DNA of 29,725 bases from Flavobacteriales bacterium (GTDB lineage Bacteria > Bacteroidota > Bacteroidia > Flavobacteriales_F > PHOS-HE28). Made by a program: the position numbers and the translations under genes. Location of the stretch: contig JADIYA010000002.1 of NCBI GenBank assembly GCA_016705545.1, positions 1 through 29,725 on the forward strand, read 5' to 3'. Below the pieces are notes generated by a model. The model made no database searches, was not told the DNA's origin, and saw nothing but the letters and a program-made list of their open reading frames with translations. Below, in pieces: positions 10,157 to 17,037 of the stretch (the stretch's first letter is position 1; every line of letters starts with the position of its first letter).

Positions 10157-11204
10157 TTAGGCCGCACTCAGTTTCAGCATGTTCGCCATGCCCTGCTCGG
10201 CGATGGGCATGCTTGCACGTTCACCACCAGATCGCCTTCCTGCACGAATCTCCCGGAGCGCAGGATGTGCTTGATGTCGGCGATGGTGTGGTCGGTGCTG
10301 ACAAGTCTTGTCGTAGTACTGGGCGCGCACGCCCCACACCAAATTAAAGGCTGATTAGGGATCCGGCGGTTGCTGGGTGAAGGCGCATACACATTGGCCT
10401 TGGGCCGCATGCTGCTGATCTTGTAGGCGGTGTAGCCGCTGTGGGTCATGGTCACGATGGCCTTGATGGTCGATGGCGGCGGCCATGCGCACGGCTGGCA
10501 TGCAGATGGTGTCGGTGACCATTGAGGGCCTCGGGCTTCTCGATCTTGGCGATCACGCGTGCATGCTTCTCGCGTTGCTGGATCACGCCCTTCAGCTCGA
10601 TGATGTCGCGAGCGCTGCGAACAAAGCTCAGGCCCACCCAGTCAACATCGTTCTCCAGCGCGAAGTCAAGGTCGGCGCGGTCCTTCGGTGTAAGGCAGGG
10701 CAAGCTCACGCGCGTGTTGGGCAGGTTGATGCCTTTGTTGCGCTGAGCATCCCGCCGTGCAGCACCCGGGTCACTCACCTCGGTGCGGCTATCCGTGCCC
10801 ACCACCTCCAAGCGCAGCTTGCCATCGTCAAGCAGCACGAGCTCTCCGGGCTTCACGTCTTGCGGGAATTGCTTGTAGCTGGTGCTCACCAGGCCGGGCT
10901 TGCCCAGAAGTTCGTCGGTAGTGATGGTGAGCAGGTCCCCATCCTTCAGCTGAATAGGGCCGTTCTCCATGGCTCCAACGCGCAGTTTTGGGCCTTGCAG
11001 GTCGGCGAGGATGGCGGTGGTGCGGCCGAGCTCCGCGTTGAGCAAGCGGATGGTCGCGATCAACTCGGTGTAGAAGTCATAGCTGCCATGACTGAAGTTG
11101 AGCCGGCACACATCCATGCCGCTCAGCATCATGTCGCGCAGCACTTCGCGCGACGCACTGGCTGGGCCAAGCGTGGCCACGATCTTGGTCTTTGGTTCGT
11201 TCAT
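10157..11204 (-). CDS. pyk: Pyruvate kinase, internally deleted (about 130 residues missing) and frameshifted
   Basis: Pyruvate kinase makes ATP and pyruvate from phosphoenolpyruvate at the end of glycolysis. The N-terminal part is clear: KTKIVATLGPAS, VCRLNFSHG, ILADLQGPKLRVG, the B domain (GELVLLDDGKL) and VGLSFVRSARDI to VIAKIEKPEAL. At about 10520 the sequence jumps straight to VTDTICMPAVRMAAA. It continues with VTMTHSGYTAYKISSMRPKA, LVWGVRAQYYDK and STDHTIADIKHILRSGRFVQ, and ends MANMLKLSAA. The segment normally between these blocks, including the DGVMVARGDLGVE active-site strand and the MLESM and LSGETA motifs, is absent. The reading is about 349 codons against a usual 470-480. Two or three further single-base shifts affect the last 300 bp. 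It could not be active as read. It lies last in the acpP-fabF-rnc cluster. Confidence 0.88.
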
Positions 11205-11237
11205 CGGTCTATTCCCGCAAGCATGCAGGAGCGGGGG

Positions 11238-11660
11238 TCAAAGCAACAACTTGTTGCCGTTGCGCAATTCGTTGATGTCGATAGGGTATGCAAGCAGCAC
11301 GAATTCGGTGGATCGGAGCCGCAGAATCAGGTCCGTTTCCCGCTCGGCGGTCTCTTGGTCGATGACGAGGAAGTAGTCGGCTTGCTTCTGGTCTGCGATG
11401 AGCCTTCTCTTGCCGCACAGGTTGCATATCAGCGACCAAGTGGTCATTCCTTCGGCACCAACCTGCTGGAACACGGGATAATGCAGGTCCTTGCCACGGG
11501 CATGCTCCACGATGTCTGTTCGCCGCCGTTCGAGACCTAGGCCCAAGGCCAGGTTAAGCGCCCAGCAAAGGCGATAGTCCGGCACGTGGCAGCTGATGCC
11601 GATCACCGACACCTTTGGGACGGTATCCTCTTCCTCGTCAACCAGCTTGTGCTTGGCCAT
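11238..11660 (-). CDS. IPExxxVDY family protein
   Basis: This is a 140-residue protein of the Bacteroidota-restricted IPExxxVDY family, whose biochemical role is not established. The recognisable parts are VPDYRLCWALNLALGLGLER near the start and FVLLAYPIDINELRN near the end; the latter corresponds to the region that carries the family motif. The assignment rests strongly on position: in Bacteroidota this gene typically lies between rnc and pyk, as here. The ATG at 11660 lies 9 bp from a good -7 box (CAAAGGTA on the plus strand). As read, the upstream rnc frame overlaps it by 23 bp. No membrane segment or signal peptide is visible. Confidence 0.7.
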   Translation of the reverse strand: MAKHKLVDEEEDTVPKVSVIGISCHVPDYRLCWALNLALGLGLERRRTDIVEHARGKDLHYPVFQQVGAEGMTTWSLICNLCGKRRLIADQKQADYFLVIDQETAERETDLILRLRSTEFVLLAYPIDINELRNGNKLLL

Positions 11661-12477
11661 GGCAAGGCCAAAGGTACCTGCACGCGTCAGGGCTGCTCAC
11701 TGCGGCGCTCCCGGGGCCCTTCTCGTCGTGCGGGTGAATCGTCCGCATCGGCTCTCGGGGCTTCGCGCGCCGTGACCGCATGCTGCGGAAGGCGCTCTGC
11801 GCGGCATCCTGCTCGGCGGTCTTCTTGCTGTTGCCCTTGCCGGTTCCCTTCAGTTCACCGCCGATGCGCACCTCTGCCAAATAATGCCGCCCTCGTCCAC
11901 CACCGCCCTCGCGAACGATGAACTCGATCTTTTTCCGGCGCTTCTGCCCCCACTCCAGCAGGCGGCTCTTGCCGTCACGGTCTTCCTTCTCGATCTCGTT
12001 CAGATCGAAATGCTGCGTGATGAGGCCCACTACCACCTTGCGTGTCCGCTCGAATCCCTTATCGAGGAAGATTGCGCCGATCAAGGCTTCCAGCGCGTTG
12101 CCCGGCACGCTCGATTCATGAGCGCGCGCAACCGTGGTCTCAATCACGCGTTCGATCCCGATGCGCTTGGCCAACGCGTTGAGCTGCGTGCGGCTAACGA
12201 GCTTGCTCCGCATGCGTGTCAGGAAGCCCTCACCCTGGTCGGGATACCGATTGAAGAGCAGATTGCCGATGATGGCATCGAGTACGGCATCGCCGAGGAA
12301 CTCGAGCCGTTCGTTGTCGGGCAGATCGGGCCGGTCGTCGGGCACAGCGCTCACATGGCGCAGAGCGGTGCGGTACAGCGCGAGGTCGCCGGGGGTGATG
12401 CCCAAGGTCTGACGGCACCACAACCGCACCCGACGCTCTTCGGGGCTGCGTGCGCGGCTGAATAGGCGTGCGATCAC
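11638..12477 (-). CDS. rnc: Ribonuclease III
   Basis: This endonuclease cuts double-stranded RNA in rRNA processing and mRNA decay. The RNase III signature NERLEFLGDAVLDAIIG (about residues 55-71) and NALEALIGAIFLDKGF provide the metal-binding acidic residues. The C-terminal double-stranded RNA-binding domain ends GKGNSKKTAEQDAAQSAF. The start codon is GTG at 12477, one base after the fabF stop, so translation is probably coupled. The last 40 residues as read (RTIHPHDEKGPGS to QAQAG) look like a wrong frame. Another frame gives DDSPARREGPRERRSEQP and a TGA at 11687-11689, which would remove the overlap with the next gene. That alternative end needs one indel near 11750. Confidence 0.92.
   Translation of the reverse strand: MIARLFSRARSPEERRVRLWCRQTLGITPGDLALYRTALRHVSAVPDDRPDLPDNERLEFLGDAVLDAIIGNLLFNRYPDQGEGFLTRMRSKLVSRTQLNALAKRIGIERVIETTVARAHESSVPGNALEALIGAIFLDKGFERTRKVVVGLITQHFDLNEIEKEDRDGKSRLLEWGQKRRKKIEFIVREGGGGRGRHYLAEVRIGGELKGTGKGNSKKTAEQDAAQSAFRSMRSRRAKPREPMRTIHPHDEKGPGSAAVSSPDACRYLWPCHGQAQAG
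11669..11676 (-). promoter_or_regulatory. -7 promoter box TACCTTTG upstream of the IPExxxVDY gene
   Basis: The minus-strand sequence TACCTTTG fits the Bacteroidota -7 consensus TAnnTTTG exactly and lies 8 bp before the ATG at 11660. Transcription from it would begin almost at the start codon, giving a very short leader. It could supply an internal promoter for the IPExxxVDY-pyk part of the cluster. No clear -33 TTG was found at the right distance. Confidence 0.45.
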
Positions 12478-12478
12478 G

Positions 12479-13712
12479 CTAGCTGTGCTTGCGGAAGATC
12501 ACCGAGGTGTTGTGCCCTCCGAAACCGAAGGTGTTGCTCAAGGCGGCATTCACCGTTCGGCGCTGGGCCGTGTTGAAGGTGAAGTTCAGCGCCGGGTCGA
12601 TCTCGGGATCGTCCGTGAAGTGGTTGATAAGTGGGCGGCACGATGCCCGTTTACGCCCTCGATGGCTCCGGCGCCGCCGAGCAAGTGCCCGGTCATGCTC
12701 TTGGTGGCGCTGATGTTCAGCGTGTAGCTGTGCTCACCGAAGAGCCGTTGGATGGCTTTCACCTCTTGCGGGTCGCCGATGGGCGTGCTGGTGCCGTGCG
12801 TATTCACATAGTCAATCTCCGATGGCTGCATGCCGGCGTCCTTCAATGCGGCTTTCATGCACAGTTCTGCGCCAAGGCCTTCGGGGTGAGGCGCGGTGAT
12901 ATGGTAGGCATCGCTGCTCATGCCGCCGCCCACCACCTCGCAGTAGATCCTGGCGCTGCGCGCAAGGGCGTGCTCAAGGTCCTCGAGCACGATGCCGGCC
13001 CCGCCTTCGCCGAGCACGAAGCCGTCGCGGTCCTTATCGTATGGACGCGAAGCGGTGGCGGGATCGTCGTTCCGCGTGCTCATGGCGTGCAGGGCATTGA
13101 AGCCGCCCACTCCCGCCTCATAGATCGCCGCTTCACTGCCGCCGGTGACGCAGGCCACGCAGGTGCCCAAGCGGATATAGTTGTAGGCGTCGATCATCGA
13201 GTTGTTGCTCGATGCGCAGGCGCTCACCGTCACGTAGCTCGGGCCGCGCAACGTATGGCGCATGCTGATCCAGCCCTGCCGCGCTATCCGCGATCATCTT
13301 CCGGGATGAAGAACGGATTGAAGCGCGGGGTGCCATCGCCACGGCCGAAGGCGATGCATTCATCCTGGAAGGTCTTCAGCCCACCGATGCCGCTGCCCCA
13401 AATCACGCCCACGCGGTCTCGGTCAACGCCGCTCTCGAGCAGTCCGCTGTCCTTGAGAGCCTCATCGGAGCACACCAGCGCATACTGCGCGAAGGGGTCC
13501 ATCTTCCGGGCTTCCTTGCGATCAAGGAAATCCTCCGGGTTGAAGCCCTTGACCTCGCAGGCGAAACGCGTCTTGAACTTGCTGGCGTCGAACTTGGTGA
13601 TGGGCGCGGCTCCGCTGCGGCCGCTCACCAAGCCCTCCCAGTAGTCCTTGAGGGTGTTCCCGATGGGTGTGAGCGCGCCCAGACCAGTGACGACCACACG
13701 CCTGAGCTGCAT
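12479..13712 (-). CDS. fabF: 3-oxoacyl-[acyl-carrier-protein] synthase II (two frameshifts)
   Basis: This cytoplasmic condensing enzyme elongates acyl-ACP with malonyl-ACP in fatty-acid synthesis. The start is MQLRRVVVTGLGALTPIGN at 13712. All catalytic residues are present: the acyl-accepting Cys in TVSACASSNNSM, one His in NTHGTSTPIGDPQE and the other in ATKSMTGHLLGGAGAIE. Frame changes occur near 13290 (after FFIPED) and near 12640 (after GAIEGV). The end reads NFTFNTAQRRTVNAALSNTF then a glycine-rich GFGGHN and RKHS, giving about 411 residues, normal for the family. It starts 9 bp after acpP, its carrier-protein partner, and its stop is one base from rnc. This is a classic operon. Confidence 0.93.
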
Positions 13713-13721
13713 GCGGCAGGA

Positions 13722-13958
13722 TTACTTCGCGTTCTTCTCCACGTACTCCACGGCCTGACCCACGGTCTGGATCTTCTCGGCCTGGTCGTCGGGGATGGCG
13801 ATGTTGAACTCCTTTTCGAACTCCATGATGAGCTCGACGGTATCGAGGCTGTCAGCACCCAGATCGTTCGTGAAGCTGGCTTCCAGAGTGACCTCGTTCT
13901 GATCGACCCCGAGCTTATCCACGATGATCGCGATTACCCTCGACTTGATATCCGACAT
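13722..13958 (-). CDS. acpP: Acyl carrier protein
   Basis: This 78-residue acidic protein carries growing fatty-acyl chains on a phosphopantetheine arm. The arm attaches to S37 in the invariant GADSLDTVEL motif. The sequence (MSDIKSRVIAIIVDKLGV to VEYVEKNAK) is intact and of standard length. It heads the fabF-rnc-IPExxxVDY-pyk cluster and has a promoter-like sequence directly upstream. Confidence 0.97.
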   Translation of the reverse strand: MSDIKSRVIAIIVDKLGVDQNEVTLEASFTNDLGADSLDTVELIMEFEKEFNIAIPDDQAEKIQTVGQAVEYVEKNAK

Positions 13959-13984
13959 GTCGGTGCGGTTTTTTTGTGAGGCCT

Positions 13985-14013
13985 CAAAGGAAAGACATTT
14001 TCAATACGGGCAA
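13985..14013 (-). promoter_or_regulatory. Probable promoter of the acpP-fabF-rnc operon
   Basis: On the minus strand TTG (plus 14011-14013) lies 18 bp upstream of TTCCTTTG (plus 13985-13992), one mismatch from the Bacteroidota TAnnTTTG box. It ends 26 bp before the acpP ATG; the leader between them contains a run of seven A. Confidence 0.5.
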
Positions 14014-14030
14014 CGTTGGCTCACCGGCAC

Positions 14031-14702
14031 CTACTTATGCACCACCAACACTTGATCCAAGGGTTTCCTGACCAAGCGCGGCACCTGGCATCCTTCGGCC
14101 GGGAATCCCATGGGAATCAGGAGGAAGGGCCGCTCATTATCGGGGCGGCCCAGCACATGGGTCAAGAAGTTCATGGGGCTTGGCGTGTGGGTGAGCGTGG
14201 CCAGCCCGGCGTGGTGGGCAGCGGCCAATAGCATCCCGGTGGCAATGCCAACGCTCTCGTTCACATAGTAGTTCTGGTGCTTGCGGCCACTGGCTTCGGT
14301 CTCGTAGGCGCGCTTGAATACCACCACCAGCCAGGGTGCGATCTCGAGGAACGGCTTGTCGGCATCGGTACCGAAGGGCTTGAGGTCGTTGAGCCATTCC
14401 TCGCTCATGCGACCTCCATAGTTGATGCGCTCCTCCTCCTCGGCGGCCTCGCGGATGCGCCGTTTGAGTTCCAGGTCGCCAACAGCCACGAAGGTCCACG
14501 GCTGCTTATGCGCGCCGCTGGGTGCGGTGCTGGCCGCGCGCACTACCTCTTGGATCAGCTCCAGCGGCACCGGTTCCGCGCTGAAGTGGCGCACGGTTCG
14601 GCGGCGGTCCAGCTCACCATGGAAGGCGCGCGCGCGCTGGAGCATCACTTCAGTAGCGCGGCGGGTGAACGCCAATGGGAGGAAGGCTTGTGAATCGGCC
14701 AT
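14031..14702 (-). CDS. Nitroreductase family protein, iodotyrosine-deiodinase (IYD)-like
   Basis: This is a 223-residue flavin reductase of the nitroreductase fold. The FMN-phosphate-binding opening RRRTVRHFSAEPVP, the VVRAASTAPSGAHKQPWTFV helix and FLLIPMGFPAEGCQVP near the end are typical. The insert EEERINYGGRMSEEWLNDL with APWLVVVFK resembles the lid region of bacterial iodotyrosine deiodinase homologues. I therefore prefer the IYD-like subgroup over generic NfsA/NfsB types; a halotyrosine substrate is inference. The start is placed at Met 14702 (MADSQAFLPL) because the upstream residues of the longer frame overlap purN. It is convergent with nothing and followed on the same strand by acpP 72 bp later. 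It diverges from purN across only 25 bp. Confidence 0.8.
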   Translation of the reverse strand: MADSQAFLPLAFTRRATEVMLQRARAFHGELDRRRTVRHFSAEPVPLELIQEVVRAASTAPSGAHKQPWTFVAVGDLELKRRIREAAEEEERINYGGRMSEEWLNDLKPFGTDADKPFLEIAPWLVVVFKRAYETEASGRKHQNYYVNESVGIATGMLLAAAHHAGLATLTHTPSPMNFLTHVLGRPDNERPFLLIPMGFPAEGCQVPRLVRKPLDQVLVVHK

Positions 14703-14706
14703 GGCC

Positions 14707-14723
14707 CGAAGGTCGCACCTTCG
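14707..14723. promoter_or_regulatory. Palindromic divergent control region CGAAGGT-CGC-ACCTTCG
   Basis: A perfect inverted repeat with 7-bp arms and a 3-bp centre fills most of the 25-bp gap between the divergent starts at 14702 (-) and 14728 (+). Each strand reads ACCTTCG a few bases before its ATG, resembling a weak TAnnTTCG -7 box. The same bases may thus serve both promoters; alternatively it is an operator or a hairpin in a short leader. Confidence 0.45.
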
Positions 14724-14727
14724 CGGC

Positions 14728-15291
14728 ATGAAGCGCATCGCCGTGCTGGCCTCGGGCTCCGGCACCAACGCCCAACGGCTCATGGAGCACTTCGCGCAGC
14801 ACCCGCTCGCGCAGGTGGTGCTGGTAGGCAGTGATCAGCCACGCGCGGGCGTGCTCCAGCGCGCCTGGGACCTGCATGTGCCCAGCTACCTCTTTGCCGG
14901 CAAGAACCTGCGGGATGGCTCTGTGCTGCGCGAGCTGCAAGGGCAGCGCATCGACCTTGTCGTGCTCGCGGGTTTCATGCGCTTGATACCTGCTGAAATG
15001 GTGCATGCCTTTCCTGGGCGCATCGTGAACATCCACCCATCGCTGTTGCCTATGTATGGCGGCAAGGGCATGTTCGGCGAGCATGTGCATCGCGCGGTGA
15101 TTGCTGCCGGCGAGACCGAGAGCGGCATCACCATCCATCTGGTGAACGATCGCTACGATGAAGGGCGCATCCTCTTTCAGGCGAAGTGCCCCGTGCTGCC
15201 ATCGGATACGCCCGGATCATTGGCCGATCGCGTGCATGCGCTGGAACATGCGCATTATCCGCATGCCGTTGAATCACTCCTTACCGCATGA
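14728..15291 (+). CDS. purN: Phosphoribosylglycinamide formyltransferase
   Basis: PurN transfers a formyl group from 10-formyltetrahydrofolate to GAR in purine synthesis. The opening RIAVLASGSGTNAQRLMEHF contains the phosphate-binding loop. LVVLAGFMRLIPAEMV, the catalytic N and H in RIVNIHPSLLPMYGGKGMFG, and the catalytic Asp in LVNDRYDEGRILFQ are all present. At 187 residues it is the usual size. The ATG at 14728 is chosen because upstream residues of the longer frame overlap the divergent nitroreductase. marC follows after 3 bp, so purN-marC-rnhA probably form one transcript. Confidence 0.95.
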   Translation: MKRIAVLASGSGTNAQRLMEHFAQHPLAQVVLVGSDQPRAGVLQRAWDLHVPSYLFAGKNLRDGSVLRELQGQRIDLVVLAGFMRLIPAEMVHAFPGRIVNIHPSLLPMYGGKGMFGEHVHRAVIAAGETESGITIHLVNDRYDEGRILFQAKCPVLPSDTPGSLADRVHALEHAHYPHAVESLLTA

Positions 15292-15294
15292 ACC

Positions 15295-15906
15295 ATGTTT
15301 GACCTCGCCCAGATCGGCAAAGCCTTCCTGATCCTCTTCGCCGTGATCGACATCGTGGGCGGTATCCCGCTGATTCTGCAAGTGCGCCAGAAGGCGGGCA
15401 AGATCTACCCCGCGCGCGCCACGCTCGTGAGCTTGGGCATCATGGTCACCTTCCTCTATCTCGGCGAGACCATCCTCAACGTGGTCGGCATCGATGTGCG
15501 CAGCTTCGCGGTAGCGGGGTCCTTCGTCCTCTTCTTCGTTGCTTTGGAAATGACCCTGGGTGTGCGCCTCTTCAAGGAGGACCTGAGCGCGCCGGGCCTC
15601 ACGCCCGCCGATGACGACCACAAGGTGTTCAGCATCGTGCCGCTCGCCTTCCCGGTGATCGCCGGTGCGGGCACCATCACCACCATCCTCTCCCTGCGCG
15701 CCGAGTTCGACCGGCCCAACATCCTGGTGGCCATTATCCTCAACATGATTCCTGTAGTACTGGTGCTGCTGCTCACCAACCGGATTGAGCGCCTGCTGGG
15801 TCGCGTGGGCCTCATCGTCATCAAGAAGGCCTTCGGCATCATCCTGCTCGCCATCGCCGTGAAGCTCTTCGCAGGCAACATCACCTACCTGTTCCCCAAG
15901 GCATGA
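15295..15906 (+). CDS. marC: MarC family integral membrane protein
   Basis: This is a 203-residue inner-membrane protein with about six hydrophobic helices (near residues 8-28, 43-63, 70-90, 115-135, 140-160 and 175-195). The order and length match the MarC/UPF0056 family: the start FLILFAVIDIVGGIPLIL, FPVIAGAGTITTIL in the middle and KAFGIILLAIAVKLFAGN at the end. The old name links it to multiple-antibiotic resistance, but no transport activity is firmly established for the family. Its stop overlaps the rnhA start (ATGA). Confidence 0.92.
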   Translation: MFDLAQIGKAFLILFAVIDIVGGIPLILQVRQKAGKIYPARATLVSLGIMVTFLYLGETILNVVGIDVRSFAVAGSFVLFFVALEMTLGVRLFKEDLSAPGLTPADDDHKVFSIVPLAFPVIAGAGTITTILSLRAEFDRPNILVAIILNMIPVVLVLLLTNRIERLLGRVGLIVIKKAFGIILLAIAVKLFAGNITYLFPKA

Positions 15907-16382
15907 GCGTGACCTTGTACTCCGATGGCGCCGCCAGCGGCAATCCCGGTCCCGGTGGCTATGGCGTTGTGCTCGAGAGTGGCAAGCACCGAAAGGAGCT
16001 GTGGGGAGGCTACCGCATGACCACCAACAACCGCATGGAGTTGCTGGCGGTGATCGCCGGATTGGAAGAGCTCAAGCGCCCCGGCACCGAAGTGGTGGTG
16101 GTGAGTGATAGCAAGTACGTAGTTGATGCCGTGGAGAAAGGCTGGGTGTTCGATTGGGAGCGCAAGGGCTTCGCGAAAAAGAAGAATCCCGACCTCTGGA
16201 AGCGCTTCCTCAAGGCTTACCGGCAGCATAAAGTCCGCTTTCATTGGGTGCGCGGGCACAACGGCCATCCGCAGAATGAGCTTTGCGATCGCCTGGCGGT
16301 TGCAGCTCGCGAGCAGCCGGGAAGCCTGTTGGCCGTGGATGAGGCCTATGAGCAAGGGGATCCAGAGCTCTTCGGGGCGTGA
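15903..16382 (+). CDS. rnhA: Ribonuclease HI
   Basis: This enzyme degrades the RNA of RNA-DNA hybrids, for example at R-loops and lagging-strand primers. The four metal-binding acids are visible: D8 in YSDGAASGNPG, E46 in NNRMELLAVI, D69 in VVSDSKYVVD and D129 in NELCDRLA. The His of RGHNGHPQNE is also in place. At 159 residues it is standard length. The ATG overlaps the marC stop by 4 bp, so coupling is likely. Confidence 0.96.
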   Translation: MSVTLYSDGAASGNPGPGGYGVVLESGKHRKELWGGYRMTTNNRMELLAVIAGLEELKRPGTEVVVVSDSKYVVDAVEKGWVFDWERKGFAKKKNPDLWKRFLKAYRQHKVRFHWVRGHNGHPQNELCDRLAVAAREQPGSLLAVDEAYEQGDPELFGA

Positions 16383-16466
16383 GCATGCGCACGAACACTT
16401 CGCCCGAGTCCGTGGTTAGTTTCGCGCCGTCGTTCGCTAAGCGTGCGGCTCCAATACCGACACACC

Positions 16467-16994
16467 ATGCTCAGTAAGAAGATCGAATCGGCGCTCAATG
16501 GCCAAGTAGCCATTGAGGCCTCCAGCAGCCAAGCCTACCTCGCGATGGCATCTTGGGCCGAGAATCAAGGCTTGCAAGGAACCGCGGCGTTCCTTTACCG
16601 GCACAGCGATGAAGAGCGCCTGCATATGCTCAAGCTCATCAAGTTCATCAACGAGCGCGGCGGATGCGCCGTTGTGCCAGCGCTGAAGCAGCCCAGCACC
16701 AAGTACAAGGGCATCACCGATGTGTTCCAAGCGCTGCTCGACCACGAGACCATCGTGACCAACGAGATCAACGGCGTGGTGGATACCTGCTTGAAGGAAA
16801 AGGACTACACCACGCACAACTTCATGCAGTGGTACGTTGGCGAACAGATCGAGGAGGAGGCGCTTGCGCGCACGCTCATCGACAAGCTGAACCTGATCGG
16901 CAACGACAAAGGCGGACTCTACCTGTTCGACCGGGACCTTGAAGGCATGCAAGGCGCCGAGGGCGGGAATGCGAAAGGCGGCAAGAAGCAGTGA
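16467..16994 (+). CDS. ftnA: Ferritin (non-heme, bacterial FtnA type)
   Basis: This 175-residue four-helix protein assembles into an iron-storage shell and oxidises Fe(II). Ferroxidase-centre residues are visible: E17 and Y24 in QVAIEASSSQAYLAM, the Glu and His of DEERLHMLK, and later Glu in LLDHETIVTNEIN and GEQIEEEALA. The start MLSKKIESALNGQ at 16467 is the usual ferritin N-terminus; the earlier in-frame Met at 16443 adds residues with no family match. It is followed by a hairpin terminator. It may have its own promoter, as 84 bp separate it from rnhA. Confidence 0.95.
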   Translation: MLSKKIESALNGQVAIEASSSQAYLAMASWAENQGLQGTAAFLYRHSDEERLHMLKLIKFINERGGCAVVPALKQPSTKYKGITDVFQALLDHETIVTNEINGVVDTCLKEKDYTTHNFMQWYVGEQIEEEALARTLIDKLNLIGNDKGGLYLFDRDLEGMQGAEGGNAKGGKKQ

Positions 16995-17010
16995 TTGATC
17001 AGCAATCAAC

Positions 17011-17032
17011 GAGGGCGCCGGGAGGCGCCTTC
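17011..17032. terminator. Bidirectional hairpin terminator between ferritin and the M28 peptidase gene
   Basis: GAGGGCGCC, a GGGA loop and GGCGCCTTC form a 9-bp stem with one G-U pair. It lies 16 bp after the ferritin stop and 5 bp before the end of the convergent peptidase gene, so it can serve both. There is no long T run. Confidence 0.7.
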
Positions 17033-17037
17033 GTCAT

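Noticed and set aside
10510..10530. pyk deletion as a transposon excision scar
   Set aside because: No inverted repeats or duplicated target remain at the join; the missing part is gene sequence, not an insertion.
10473..11540. Long plus-strand open frame of 355 codons
   Set aside because: It is antisense to pyk and the IPExxxVDY gene and has no recognisable domain; an open antisense frame is expected in GC-rich DNA.
12631..13644. Plus-strand open frame of 337 codons
   Set aside because: It mirrors fabF, whose catalytic motifs on the minus strand are unmistakable.
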